Origin: Dallia pectoralis
Lineage: Eukaryota; Chordata; Actinopteri; Esociformes; Umbridae
Reading direction: 5' to 3'
Assembly: GCA_029465975.1 (NCBI GenBank)
Contig: CM055742.1
Coordinates: forward strand, 8,990,043 to 9,054,042
DNA length: 64,000 nucleotides
The translations under genes were made by a program, and so were the position numbers. Positions 23,331 through 36,518 of this stretch are shown piece after piece; position 1 is the stretch's first letter; every line of letters begins with the position of its first letter. The notes below the pieces were generated by a model, which was not told the DNA's origin, made no database searches, and worked only from the letters and a program-made list of their open reading frames with translations.

Positions 23331-24041
23331 TGACGTTAGCATTGCGTGTTGTTTATTCGGTGACTTGTGCAATAACGTCAGGTTCCAGGGAAATTAAACT
23401 CAGCCCCACTACTACCCGTTTCAGCTTATTTAGGCATGTCATGTTTGCTAAAATAAAAATGTTGACTGGCTACTGTCCACGAACTAGCTTATCTTAACGT
23501 GTTTACGCGCTATCTTAGGTTGCCTACTGTACACACGCGCTATCGGATGTGTTAGCTATGTTGCATAATGACAATTCATGAAACACGAGTTGTGCTGCGA
23601 TAGTACGGTTAATGTGTCAAACGTGACTTATTTACGTCGGCTACTGGCTGTAGTTGTAACTCTATGAACTAATGCAGTCTATGTCTGTGTGATGCTGGCG
23701 TGTTGCAGTTGTGACACGCAGGTAGGCCTCGAGCTCCATGTGGGTTTTGTCATCACCAGTATAATGCGTTTGTCTCGTGTAATGTGCACCCTTCAATGCT
23801 TAGGATGCAGGTAAATATGGTGTTGAATTCTGCAGCTGTACCTGAACTGTACCACCTGGTTAGTAATCGCAGCCACGTCAGCTGAAACCTGTCATCTTAA
23901 GAGTTTACTAGCGTTAGTTACCTGAAGTACCTGGTTAGTGTAACAAAAGTGTGGTCTACTTTGTCCATTACGTTAGTATGTATGTATTTTTGTTTTTGAA
24001 CACGTCTCAAGTGTGTGTGTGTCCTTACAGAGCCTGCAGAG

Positions 24042-24948
24042 ATGAACAGTCCTGAGATGGCAAAAACACCAAGCAGTAACGTCTCTCTGAAAGAAGATGC
24101 TGTGGCAAATGGGCACAAGGAGGGTGAGGGGGGCAACCCCTTTGCTGAGTACATGTGGATGGAGAATGAGGAGGATTACAACAGACAGGTCAGTGGTGTC
24201 AATCCAAATAGGCCAGAAAATATTACAGTCATGTGATTGGCTGGGCGAGGGATTGGGTGATCTTGGTAATATGTTTAAATTAAATGTACCCACGTCGATC
24301 TTTGTTTAGGATGATTGCCTTTTAATGTGCATTAGCCTCATTTCTACGACTTTCTCTGCCCTGGCTGGCTTTTTAATTAGGACATGCAGCTGCAATACTC
24401 TGCTAGATTATTTTTTTTGCAACGGTTTTGTCTTTCAGTGAAAACCCATCTTATGTTATTTGCTTGGGATATTTTGATTCAGGTCTCCCAAGTAATCAGG
24501 GAAATATTATTTAGGAAGACTGTTGTAACCCCCCCTACATTTTTCCATGTTTTGTTGTCATCCCAGGTGGAGGAGGAGCTTCTCGAGCAAGAGTTCTTGG
24601 AACGCTGTTTCCAGGAAATGCTGGAAGAGGAAGATCAGGATTGGTTCATACCTGCCAGAGACCTTGCCCCGGGGGTGGGACAAATTCAGCAGCAGCTTAA
24701 CGGGCTATCGGTCTCCGGAGGCACCGCCGACGACATCGCGGTAAGTCCTATTATGACGGTGTGGTAATTGGCAGGTTGACACCAGCCTGGTCTGTCTATG
24801 CATTTTCAAGTAAAATGGGGCTTTGTTTATAAGGCTTTTATAGGTTTTTATAAATGAAGTTTTAACATTAAATGTCTTCTTTTTTTTACAGCGCAAAAGC
24901 AGCTTGAACCCAGAAGCAAAGGAATTTGTGCCGGGAATGAAATACTAG
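24042..24948 (+). CDS. paip2b: Poly(A)-binding protein-interacting protein 2B
   Basis: Coding exons 24042-24188, 24567-24740 and 24892-24948 give 125 residues, matching PAIP2/PAIP2B (about 123-127). PAIP2 proteins bind PABPC1, displace it from poly(A) and from eIF4G, and so repress cap-dependent translation. Visible motifs: NPFAEYMWMENEEDYNRQ (N-terminal), the acidic PAM1 region (EEELLEQEFLERCFQEMLEEE, DWFIPAR) and the C-terminal PAM2 motif SLNPEAKEFVPGMKY, which docks on the PABP MLLE domain. The ATG at 24042 sits 11 bp after the splice acceptor. An untranslated first exon ends at 22308. I prefer PAIP2B to PAIP2 because PAIP2B is next to ZNF638 in human 2p13. The sequence alone does not separate the two strongly. 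Confidence 0.93.
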
Positions 24949-25413
24949 GGTCCTCCCACCAGTTGAGGGCTCCCTCATAGACTCTTAGTGACTGCTGGCT
25001 TTCCAGCAGGCACCCTTACACTTCCCTGCTGTTGGGCTGTGTGGGGAACATGGGGCGGGCTTGGGTTCTGGGGTGGGTGGGTGACATACTCTTCAATAAG
25101 CTTTTTATTTCTGTTTTGTTCCCATGAGGTAAACCAAGGCTCTGACTCCTTGGTCCTGGAGGGAGGCTGGTTTTAGAGTAGGTAGTGTCAGGTGTGTTGG
25201 GAAGTAGGCAGGCAAAGGATGACGCACAGACAACTGCATATGGAAGGACCGGACAGAACCGGACTACAGGGGCGGAGCAGACGGCAGATTTTGGGATCTG
25301 AGGGAATTCCAAGAAGACAACCTTTTCTTTTTTCTTTTCTTTCTTTTTTTACTTGAGTTGAAATCCTGTCAAGTTTGTTACTTGCTTTAAAAAAAAAGGA
25401 CAAGTATGATTAA

Positions 25414-25419
25414 AATAAA
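25414..25419 (+). terminator. paip2b polyadenylation signal
   Basis: AATAAA 466 bp after the paip2b stop. The next gene, on the opposite strand, stops at 25631, so the two genes converge with about 200 bp between 3' ends. Confidence 0.7.
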
Positions 25420-25630
25420 GATCAGGTACCCTCTCGGGCACTTTAGTGTCTTGCTCATTGTTTTATATGTTTGAGTCTGTTACTACACCTGTAGTAACTA
25501 TAGCTACTAGTGACTGGGGTGATGTCCTGTTAGAAGTACCCCTTTTGTTATGTAGCATCATAAAATAAGCCACAGACAAGTACCCTTGTTTTGAAATATT
25601 GCTGTATTAAAGCAGCACATCTTGTCAAAT

Positions 25631-28353
25631 TCAGGTCTGATCCTCAAGCGTGGTGATGGTTTTGGTCAGTCGGGTGTCTTTGTGGGGTCTGCTTGTCTTG
25701 GATCTGGACAGGCAGGGGTAGCCCTGCAGTAGAACCAGAGGATTTTTATTTTATCATGATTGACTGTGGCTTAGTAATTTTCAAAATACCAATATGAAAT
25801 GTTTTATTTAATAGAACTGTAATGTTTGACATTAAGCATTAATTCCGTATGGTTCTGCTAACTCAATTTGGATCTTGTGTTCACTAATTGGGTCAGTGTA
25901 ACACAGACTCAAAACAGAGAACACTGTTTCCAGATCTGTGTGAACGTGCCAGGGCCATTTAAAAAATTGAGGTAAAAAGAAACCAGAGTATGGCCGTTGA
26001 CATCGTGTTTCCTTAATGAAACGTCACTGGGGCGTTGGTGCCCACCCATGCTCTGGTATGCACATCTTGATTACTCTGCATTACTTGCATATGACAGATC
26101 CCTCTATGCTGTGCGTGCGACCCGTTGTCCTGTCAGACACTTTACCTTTACGGTGTACTGCCTCTGATACTCTGAGCGGATGTTTCCTTGCATCTGGACT
26201 GTGCCGGGCTGGGACTCCGTTTTGAGGTAGGTGGGAGGCGTTCTCCCGGGGACTGGGCGTTCTGGTCTCTGGTACCGCTCATGGTACTCTGATTCCCAGG
26301 CCCTGCTGGAGTGATGGATGGAGGATTCATAAGAAACGATCGATCCCTTAATAAAGATGCACCCTGGGAGTATTGATCCAGTCTGGACCGCAATGCATCT
26401 TTATTGACGACTCGCAAGAATGATAGTCCTAATTACATTGGTTTGGACATATGATAGCACAGATTCCTTCACTTCTGCAAAAATCCTCTCAAGATCAATC
26501 ATGTCTGGGGCCCTTCTACCTGTCACGGGTGAATACGTCCGGCCTACTGTATGGTAAATATTGACCTGAAACACCCAAAAGACATGTGTTTTGTTGGATT
26601 TACACTACAATGTACATATACTGCTGCTCTTCTGTACTACTTTGTTATTTGCACCCACCTGTTGTCCCAGTTGTAAATATGACGGTTGACTGTGGCTTCA
26701 GGAAGGATGTGCTGGGAGCCTCTCCGGCAGGGAGGCCTGTCCCAGGGTGTGTAGCTCTGGCTGTAGGTGGTTACACCATCAAATGGCAGCCCTGTACAAA
26801 CAAAAACACGTTGTCAAAAATAAACCTACATCAGTGTTTGCAAACTCCCCAAAATAGGTTGCCACTGTGTCCATACGTCTCAGTTGTCTTGTGATCTAGG
26901 ATCAGGGTGGTTGGTTTAAGTACTAGGACGCCCCCTACTGGGCACAAAGGGTAACTGGCTTTGGGGAATGACGGGTGCATATCTTAATTGCTATTCTTTA
27001 TATGGTGTAATACTAAGTCCTATTTCCTATTGAAGCCATAGAGTTTAGGTCAAACGTAGTGTACTATATGGGATTTAAGTGCTATTTGGGACACTAGGCT
27101 GGTGGTATACGCAGCGAGTCTACAATAAAAATGTGTTTGACGTTGTTCCACCGTATTTGTAGAAGCCACTGTACCTAAAGGCATATGGCTTGAGTGGGTG
27201 GCGAAGCGCTTGTTGATTTTGCCCTCCAGTCTGGAGAAGCAGGCCATGTCACGACGACACTTCTCTGCCCTCACACCCTCCACTTTAGGGGCCTCTACGT
27301 CAGTGCCTGTAATGACAGGAACAACGTAATGCGCACATGATAATAATTCCCTCCACTATGTTATTGGGGCTGTTCGGGTCATGGTTCTGGCGTCGTCTTC
27401 TTCAAACGGAGACCCAAGAGGACACGCCGTTGTGTTATCGGGTCTCTCTAAACCCTGATGTCACCTTCTCCACTACCGATGTGCGGCAACTCCACCCCGT
27501 GGTCTGCTTTATCCGCGACCCCCACACCCAGGTCCCCTGTAACCAGCGTCCATGCCTCCCTGGGGACGGGGCAAGAATGGGATGGCTCAGAACTGGCGGT
27601 GAAGGTCTCGTTGAGAGACAGGGAGTATGACCTCTCTTCACCAGGGCCAGGGGTCAAATGGTGTGCCTGTCTCAGCCCCTCCTCTTGAAGACCTGTCCTC
27701 TCCACCCGGGTCTGGGTAAAATTCTCCCTCTCTAAGATAGTGGCCGTCTTGGTTGTATCGCTCTGGAAACGGGGGCAGTGAGGGTATATTAGTAATGCCT
27801 GTCAGAGACAGATAAGTGCGTTTGCGCCTGAGTCTTAGTCACCCGAGTGAAGGTGGAGGCAAGGTTTCGTGGGTGGCTGGTGGAGGTCTTAAAGCGAAGT
27901 CTCTGATACTGAGCCCACAAATCAGCAATCTGACAGACATTGAGATGGGAAGAGGGACAACTGTCAGGAAAAGTGAAAGTACAGAAGATGTATGAAAGTG
28001 TCTGCACATAGCACCTGTAAGTTGCTGTAAGCTTCTGCTTAATAATGTAAAGGTAAATATAATCGAGTCCGTCCATGTTTTAGTGAACGGGAGGGATGGT
28101 TGTTGCCTACCTTCTGGTGTGTCACGTGAGAAGGCTCTGTCTGGAGCCTGAACAACCCGTGGGGGCGATCAACATGGTGAGTGTAGTCTGACCCATAGGT
28201 GCTCTGCTGTCCTGTCTGCGACAAGAGAGGCTGATTGATTAACCCTAAAAAATGTACATAGTAACAGTAATGGAATTATAAATCACGCTTATTATAAACT
28301 CCTACTGAACTCACCGGATTATGCCGACAATCATTCGTGAGTTGGCTATTCAT
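25631..28353 (-). CDS. SAXO-like axonemal microtubule protein (tentative)
   Basis: I assembled eight minus-strand exons: 28353-28315, 28215-28111, 27929-27843, 27762-27477, 27306-27175, 26791-26659, 26305-26146 and 25723-25631. All have GT donors and AG acceptors. Phases agree throughout, giving 1,035 nt (344 residues), start MNSQLTNDCRHNP, stop TGA at 25633-25631. The family signal is modest: LPFDGVTTYSQSYTPWDRP in exon 6 resembles the FDGxTTYxxDYxPW repeat of SAXO/FAM154 proteins, which bind microtubules in cilia and sperm flagella. TYGSDYTHHV in exon 2 and SEYQRQYTVK in exon 7 are similar short Tyr-rich motifs. No signal peptide or membrane segment. It converges with paip2b and runs head-to-head with dok1. 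The exact orthologue is not recognised. The exon 3 acceptor is the weakest choice. Confidence 0.7.
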
Positions 28354-29373
28354 GGACGATAAATGGGTCAACTGGGTCAATCCAATTTGTGTGGGGTGAG
28401 TGACGCATATGTTTAATAGAACGTCGATATGACTGTCACAATGATGGATGGTAATCGATCTCTGACACATCAATGGAAGCGATAATTCATTATAAATAGG
28501 ATGATGTCAGAGTATTCAAACACACTTTGGTTGTGCCCTGCTTAAACATAAAGCAAATAATCAAAGAAACATAAAGTAATTACCGTAAGCCCCTTATAAA
28601 TATCCTGTAATATCATAACCCACTGCGTAAATAGCTGTTAATTCCCAAGGAGTAATAGCCAATTTATGAATGAAATTCTCTATTACTTCAGCCTATATCA
28701 TGGGGACTGGTCTTGTGTTTTTTTGTACGGTGTGTGATAAGGTTGATTGTAGTGGCGTTGTCTTCAAACAAACGAGGACCCTGAGTTGTGAACATTACAA
28801 ACATTTATAAATACACAACCTAATACTTACATTGAACAATCGATCGTGGGTGTTACAACTGTCTGCTCCGATGGGCAGTAACTGGGGAGAGGTACACTTA
28901 TAGTATAGGCACGTTACGAGTCACACATACTATCTATACTATAGGCATGTCACTCACGAGTCATATTTATGAGCGAAATGTCAAATATTGTGTATTTTGA
29001 CACTCGTCGATCAGTCAAAAACTCCTCACTTTCTGTTCCTCCGGGATCGTTCTTCCTGACCAGTCATCTCAATTAAACGAAAGTGTCCGTTATGAACCCC
29101 CTATAGAACAGAGCCAGGTGTGGTCGAGTGGTCATAGGGTTTTATTACAATATGTCGATGACGCACTGAAAGGTAACCACGCCCCTTACAGTGTTTCGCT
29201 ATATTCACTACGTTTGACAGGCGGAGAGTTTTAGAACAAAGCTACAAAAGCACTATTATAGTTATATTATTAATAACTACAGAATAGTGAATAATAGGAC
29301 AATCCCCGGTTTAAGGTAGTGGACCGTGTAGTGATTTAGGGACACCTATAAGGCAACAGTATTCTGGAACATA
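28354..29373. other. Shared upstream region of SAXO-like gene and dok1
   Basis: About 1 kb separates two divergent start codons, so it may act as a bidirectional promoter region. 28895-28970 holds an imperfect direct repeat (cttatagtataggcacgtta, then ctatactataggcatgtca). No TATA box or coding segment is clear. Confidence 0.45.
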
Positions 29374-32300
29374 ATGGACACTCGTGTTAAAGCTGGTGAA
29401 GTCTACCTACAACACAGAAATGTAGAAAAGGTAAGAATGTGATTTTATTTGGCTCACTTTCACTGATAATATCGTCCAAATACGTACATAGTATTTACTG
29501 GGAACGTACAACTAAAACAAAATATATGCCTCTACAACAGCACTTTTATGTGATCATATTAGAAAAAAAATCCATATTTCCATCGGATCACACGTAAAAT
29601 TACTTAACACGAGCAGTAATTCAAAATTAGCACTGAAGATATTTCACGTTTTTAGACAAAATCTGACATCATTTCACTCGTACTCGATTGTATGCTCGTG
29701 GCCTATTACCTTACAGAACATAAAGCCAGAAGGCCCACTGTAGTCATTACATTTGGACACATTTGTTTAGTATTTGGTCCTATGACGACTCAAACTTGTG
29801 TGTATAAACTTGGTTAATACTGCTCAATGCTTTTGTTTTGTTTTATATTTGTGAATTTGTGCAGCCTATGTTAAAGTCATCTTTAGCACAGATGTAGGTA
29901 TGTAATGCAGTGTAATGTATAAAGGAATGAGTCAGGAACTGATTGTCCTGTACATGCCCAAACATGAGTTGCTGGTATCAGTTTCAACACACCGCACATT
30001 CCACGATTTGATGCCCCAAATGACACCCTAAACCCTTTTAAGGAACAACACTCATAGGAATAAGTGCACTAAAAAGTGAATAGGGTGTCATTCACCCTGA
30101 ATCACAGCAAGTCACCCTAGCTGCCATAAGTGGGAGGGACTAGTCCCATAGAGATCTTATCTATGTAGACTTACTGGCAGGGCAGGTCATATTATGGGGA
30201 ATGTTACTTCTGTCTTCCTGGAGTCAGGAAACCATAAATCAGTGAATGCCAGGGGAAAAGAAATCAACGTTCTCATCCTTTTCGTTAAGTTGTTATATCT
30301 TTCTCTCGCTCTCCCTTTCAATTCCTTCCATTCCGCCAGAAGTGGAAAAAGCTCTGGCTAGCCCTGTACCCTTCCAGCCGCAGCGGTGTTGCCCGGCTAG
30401 AGCGCCACGAGGTGGGCGGAGGCGAAAAGTCTGGTTCATCCATAGCCTGGAAGCACCAGGAGAAGGAAAAAAGGGTGATCCGCCTGTCCGAGGTACACTT
30501 TGCTCCTTTAACAGTCTTTCTTAGAAGCACCGAATTCTCTAGTACTTACTTTATCGATTATATATTGACTGTCAGGGACGGTGATATGTAGTTGTCTTAC
30601 TTACCTTTTTTTAATGCCCTCGGCCTGTAAACTGACTCTGCATATTACATCTGGCCATCCACTAGAAGGCATAAGCCTTACAGCCTATCTCCTTCTAGCC
30701 GAGTGCCAGGCAGAGTAGCTCCCGTTGTCTGCAGACTCTACGTAAGTGTCCGCTAGATTACAGATTCATGTGCTTGTAGGTGGTCAGTGTTTTGAAGCTG
30801 CCCCCGCACGCCGAGGCATGTCCTAAGGACAACTTGGCCTTCTGTGTGGAGACGGATGGCAGGAGGTTTGTCTTCGCCGCAGATAAGGACGACTGCGTGG
30901 AGTGGGTGGAGAAGATCTGCGAGGTCGCCTTCAAGGTGAGACTTGTCGTTTGTTTTTCTGCTCGGTTGTCTTTGTTGCCCTTGTTGTAGTAAGGGCTGTG
31001 ATAGTCAGACATGTCGTTCTAATGTCAATGTAATTCCCTCAAATCCCAGAGGAGCTCCACTGGTCAGTGTAACCAACTTCAGATGGAAGAGAACCAGCTC
31101 TATGTCTCTAGAGAGGAAGGTGCGCTGCATGTCACGTACACCGGAGATAGCACATTCACCAGATATATTACAGACACCAGAGATATCACATTCACCAGAT
31201 ATATTACAGACACCAGAGATATCACATTCACCAGATATATTACAGACACCAGAGATATCATATACACCAGAGATATCACATTCACCAGATATATTACAGA
31301 CACCAGAGATATCATATACACCAGAGATATCACATTCACCAGATATATTACAGACACCAGAGATATCATATACACCAGAGATATCACATTCACCAGATAT
31401 ATTACAGACACCAGAGATATCACATTCACCAGATATATTACATGGGATATCACATTCACCAGATATATTACAGACACCAGAGATATTATATACACCAGAG
31501 ATATCACATTCACCAGATATATTACAGACACCAGAGATATCACATTCACCAGATATATTACAGACACCAGAGATATCACATTCACCAGATATATTACATG
31601 GGATATCACATTCACCAGATATATTACAGACACCAGAGATATTATATACACCAGAGATATCACATTCACCAGATATATTACAGACACCAGAGATATCACA
31701 TTCACCAGATATATTACAGACACCAGAGATATTATATACACCAGAGATATCACATTCACCCGATATATTACAGACACCAGAGATATCATATACACCAGAT
31801 ATATCACATTCACCAGAGATATCATATATACCAGAGATATCACATTCACCAGATATATTACATGGGATATCACATTCACTAGATATATTACATGGGATAT
31901 CACATTCACCAGATATATTACATGGGATATCACATTCACTAGATATATTACATGGGATATCACATTCACCAGATATATTACATGGGATATCACATTCACC
32001 AGATATATTACATGGGATATCACATTCACCAGATATATTACATGGGATATCACATTCACCAGATATATTACAGACACCAGAGATATCATATATACCAGAG
32101 ATATCACATTCACCAGATATATTACAGACACCAGAGATATCATATATACCAGAGATATCACATTCACCAGATATATTACAGACACCAGAGATATCATATA
32201 CACCAGAGATGTCACATTCACCAGATATATTACAAGACACCAGAGATATCATATACACCAGATATATCATATACACCAGAGATATCATATACACCAGAGA

Positions 32301-34477
32301 TATCACATTCACCAGATATATTACAGACACCAGAGATATCGCACACACCAGAGATATCACTGACCTAAGAGATTTTACTGACAAGACCTCAGACATCACA
32401 GACATCCCAATTACAGTATCACAGACACTGAGAAATATTATAGACACCAGAGATATCACATTCACCAGATATATTACAGACACCAGAGATATCACATTCA
32501 CCAGATATATTACAGACACCAGAGATATCACACACACCAGAAATATCACAGACACCAGAGATATCGCACACACCAGAGATATCACTGACCTAAGAGATTT
32601 TACTGACAAGACTTCAGACATATCACAGACATCCCAATTACAGTATCACAGACACCGAGAAATATTATAGACTCCAGAGATATCACAGACGCCAGACGTA
32701 TCACAGGCACCAGTACAACCTACCATATTGACCACACAAAACATTAATAGCATCCCGTCTTAAGTTACATCTGTTTATCTCTAATGGGTATATATTAAAA
32801 CTGTCCGTCGTGTGTACAACCAGATCTCTTTAGTTAACATAAGGTGAACGAGTATAGGATGGGATAAACATAACACAATAATGAACTACTTCCATCATTC
32901 TCTGATAATAACGCCCCTCACCTCACATCTCTCCCCCCTCCCCTCAGTGAACGATTTCAGGGTAACTGTGCAGCAGACAGATGCAGCGATACACTGTGGC
33001 CTGCAGGGGGAGCAATACTGGTTGCACGTGGGCCAGGAAGAGCTGATCCTGAAGGAGGGCGAAACCAGGAAGTTTCTGCTGGGCTGGCCCTATCGGCTGC
33101 TGCGCCGCTACGGCAGAGACAAGGTCAGTGTGGGCGTTCATTCCATTTCACCTTGGTCGTAAGATCATCCCGGCTCGCGTAGCCCTGCTGCCAGAATCAC
33201 ATAGTTACCACGCCTTCTGTAATTAGTGATTAGTTAAACGTGTTGCAGCGTTTGACCCTATTCAATGTTTTTTCCACACGGGCTCCACCAGGATTTACTG
33301 AACACGCTGCTAACTGACGTGTAAATGTTTTCACATATTTGTCAAATATTACTGGCAATTCTATATTTAATAAGTCATTGTTAAAATTAATCTGTATTAC
33401 CTGGCAACTCCCTGATGTCTAGTTTATTAGACTTACATGCAGTATTTATTTTGCCTAGTTTTACATACGTTATTTTCCTTAGCAGAATATATATATTCTG
33501 TGGTTTGAAAATGCATTTAAGGCCTCTAAGGATATTTTATGTCATCAAAAATGCTCCTGTGCCAACTTTGTGTGTAAAATGATCCCTTCCTCCGTTCTAC
33601 CCAGCTGGCCTTCTCCATCGAGGCGGGCCGGCGCTGCGAATCCGGACCTGGATCCTTTGTTTTTGAGACGGGCCTTGCCGAGGACATCTTCAGCCGCGTT
33701 GAGACTGCCATAAAGGAGCAGAAGACCCCCGCCGTCACCGGGGACGACCATGAGGCCAAGGATTCTTTTCCTCAGCCGGTCACTACTTTGCCTCGCTCAC
33801 GTTCGCCGCTGCCTAAACTACCAGACAGCGCCAACATAGTCGAGGGCAGCTCGGGCTCCAGGCAAGCATCCTTTTACGCTGTTGGCTCCGTTGAGAGTGT
33901 TCACTCGCGAGCCCTCGATTTGATTGGCTCAGAGGAGAGTCCGTACGCTAAGCCAGCAGACGACATCAACCCCAAAGCCCTCACTCTCAGCTCCAATTTC
34001 GGCCCACCAGGCCCCGCCTTTGTTTCCACCGGCAACAGATTAGATCCTCTGTACGCCGACCCGGCGGTTGTCCTGTCGCTCACGCCGCCAAGATGCACAC
34101 CGCCACCGCCACCTACTTTGTCTTTCACCTCCAGTCGCCATGGCAGCGAGTCCGAGCCAGTATATTCTGAAGTGTACCGACGGGCCAGTCCTTCCCCGGA
34201 ACGGACCCAGCAGAAACAGAACCCGGGGCCCAACAAGGAGGAACCTATCTACAGTGAGCCATGTTTGGAGACATTAGGCAAGGGCCCCGATGGCAACAAG
34301 GGCCCTAAGATTGATCCGTTTGCACACCTTTACAGCCAGGTCTGCAAACCCGCCTCTTCGTCTACACCATCGACTTTGTCCTACTCTTCTTCTTCGTCGC
34401 CGTCCTCTTCTCTGACCTTGAACAGGACCATGGCAGGTAGGAGACCCACTGCTGGAGTCCAATCAGGTCAACCCTAA
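29374..34477 (+). CDS. dok1: Docking protein 1 (Dok1 adaptor)
   Basis: A cytoplasmic adaptor at the inner membrane that is phosphorylated by receptor and Src-family tyrosine kinases, then recruits RasGAP, Nck and Csk to damp Ras/MAPK signalling. Six exons: 29374-29430, 30340-30492, 30780-30935, 31050-31119, 32948-33123 and 33605-34477. Phases agree and total 494 residues (human 481). A PH domain covers about residues 5-120 (MDTRVKAGEVYLQ, KWKKLWLALYP, WVEKICEVAFK). An IRS-type PTB domain covers about 146-245 (DFRVTVQQTDAA, LLGWPYRLLRRYG, GSFVFET). The C-terminal tail carries tyrosines in SH2-ligand context: Y318 (YAKP), Y354 (YADP), Y391 and Y395 (YSEVY), Y420 (YSEP) and Y447 (YSQV). Intron 4 is swollen by a minisatellite. 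Beside SEMA4F in human 2p13, as here. Confidence 0.96.
31137..32700 (+). repeat. About 36-bp minisatellite in dok1 intron 4
   Basis: A 1.5-kb array of the words 'cagacaccagagatatca', 'cattcaccagatatatta' and 'catgggatatcacattcac', arranged as 18-, 30- and 36-bp multiples. It begins only about 18 bp after the exon 4 donor (31120) and ends about 250 bp before exon 5. Unit lengths divisible by three keep long frames open on both strands (up to about 575 codons). These are repeat artefacts, not genes. Two internal copies of a 'gatttttactgacaagac' block near 32370 and 32600 show a larger-scale duplication. Confidence 0.95.
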
Positions 34478-36518
34478 AACACTTTGGGGAGACATTACGG
34501 GCTGAGTCGGGTTTATGAGATCCCGTTAATGCCTGGTTACTTGTACTTTGGTCCTCTGACCGGTTGTATTGAGTCTGGATTTGTCTTCCTCTACAAATTC
34601 TGATTGTAGTGGTTTGAAACCGATAGATCTGGCCAGAACCGGCCGACGTGATAAGATTGTCAACATCAATAAGTTAGTTGATAGATTTTTTTTAAAGCAT
34701 GCACCTTGTTTTTACTTCACAATTACATATTTTTGTCACCATTTTGCAATTAATAGAACAGCAGAACTGAAAGTAGTCAGGCAAACCTGTCTCATACACA
34801 TAGAGCACTACATTTGGCATGGCCGTAAGAATATTAATGCCAATTAAAATATTCACTTTTTTAGTATGTAATAGCAATGTTACTTTATTTATTAAACTTG
34901 TTTTGAGGTAGCTGTATTGTTATGAGACAATAACGTTTGTGTGACTTTTTGTATATATTAACATTCCATACAAGTATAATGAACACTAACTAAAGGGAAA
35001 TCTATAAAGGGAAAATATGTCTAACAGTTCTGGAGGCCATCAGTGCTATTATCCACTTGGAAGGTTATGTGAAATGATTCATTTTCCATAATAAACATAA
35101 TCGTCCCTTTCCTCTATTGAGACAATGCTGCCCCCTTCTAGATCTTACAATGTATGTGTTGCCCTTTTGAACTATCCTAGCAGCCAATCAGGTTGCTTGT
35201 TTGAATAGGTTGAATCTACGATGCACAATAGCATTAATAAAATAGAATGCAAATTATTATCTAGTCTCACTAAACACCAAGTCTCAAAATCAGCAACCAG
35301 CGCTAATATTGTATGAATACCTACTAGTGCCTCTAGTAAAATAAAGCATATTTACATGTTCTCTTTTTCTGTCTTCTCTCTTGAACATGTCTCTTTTGCT
35401 AATGCTTCACACAAGAGAAAAAATCACCAAACTGCACCAAATAGGGCGATGACACATACACGGATGAGACAAGAGCTTATGACCAGGTCACAGGTGTAGC
35501 AAATAACGTTGATCTTGTCTGGTCAAGGGCACATGTCAAGGTTTTGATAAATTAGCAAACAAAGTAAACAAACAATCGGTGATGGATGCAGGAGAAATGG
35601 ACAGACTTTTTAGGCTTGAGTGACTGACAAGGGCCAAGTTGTTATGGCCAGACAACTGGGTCAGAGCATCTCTGAAACAGCAAGACTTGTGGGGTGCTCC
35701 CGGTCAGCAGTGGTAAGTACCGATCCGACTGGTCTGAGGAGACACAAACCAACGACTGTGTGTTGGGTTACAGGACTATGAAGGTAAAACTGTAATTCGT
35801 TTTTTCCTTTTGAAACTAGTTTTGAACATAGCTTTTCTTTCTTGTAATTCGTTTTTTTCTTTTGAAACTAGTTTTGTAAAAAAGTTTTTCTTTCTTGTAA
35901 TAGGGCTTGTACAAAAAACCAACGCGCAGAGTTTTGTCACTAAAATTCCACTAGTAGTAGTGTTTTACCTTCATACAGGACCACCACAGACCACAGGCTG
36001 CAATTTTCCTGCTACTGAACCGGAATTGCATACACCTTAGATACCACACACATACTGTTTCATGGGGTAAATGTAGGTCTATGTATGATTAAACTCAGAT
36101 GTAGTTTCAGTCTACTGTACATTGATTTGGTTTGCACTTTGAATGCTGTATGAAAACAAAAGACGTTTCGACAGTGCCTCGTTGGCCGATGTTGCGCACA
36201 CGGTGCCAAGTTTTGAGCAGACACTTTTTTTTTACAATGTACTTGTGATAACAGCAGATCATTTAGGAGTCGTTTGACTCGGTTCATTTCTCCAACCAAC
36301 TCGATGTTAGACAGTAAAAAAAAAATGCGTAATATACACAAGCCCTCGGATATGGTTACCAATTGTCCATACTACCATCTGAAATAATGTAACAATATAT
36401 TTATTTATAATCAGTAAAACCAACAAAGCCACGTGTGTATGTTCGTTTATAGTTGTGGTCTGTGACGCACATTTCCTGACTAACGGATGCTTTTAAACCG
36501 TTTTCAAACTTACGAAAC
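34478..36518. other. dok1 3' region and spacer to semaphorin
   Basis: AATAAA-like signals occur at about 35090 and 35236, either of which could end dok1 mRNA. 35800-35900 contains a duplicated 'tgtaattcgttttttccttt' block. No exon supported. The Tc1 fragment at 35590-35745 is listed separately. Confidence 0.5.
35590..35745 (+). mobile_element. Tc1-like transposase N-terminal fragment
   Basis: The plus strand reads TDKGQVVMARQLGQSISETA followed by LVGCSRSAVVS, the paired helix-turn-helix DNA-binding region of a Tc1-family transposase. The frame is lost on both sides, with no catalytic domain and no paired termini found. Confidence 0.8.

Noticed and set aside
30943..32670. Very long open frames (up to about 575 codons) on both strands over the dok1 intron array
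   Set aside because: Repeat units of 18, 30 and 36 bp are multiples of three and lack stops by chance. There is no start context or domain, and flanking dok1 exons splice across it in phase.
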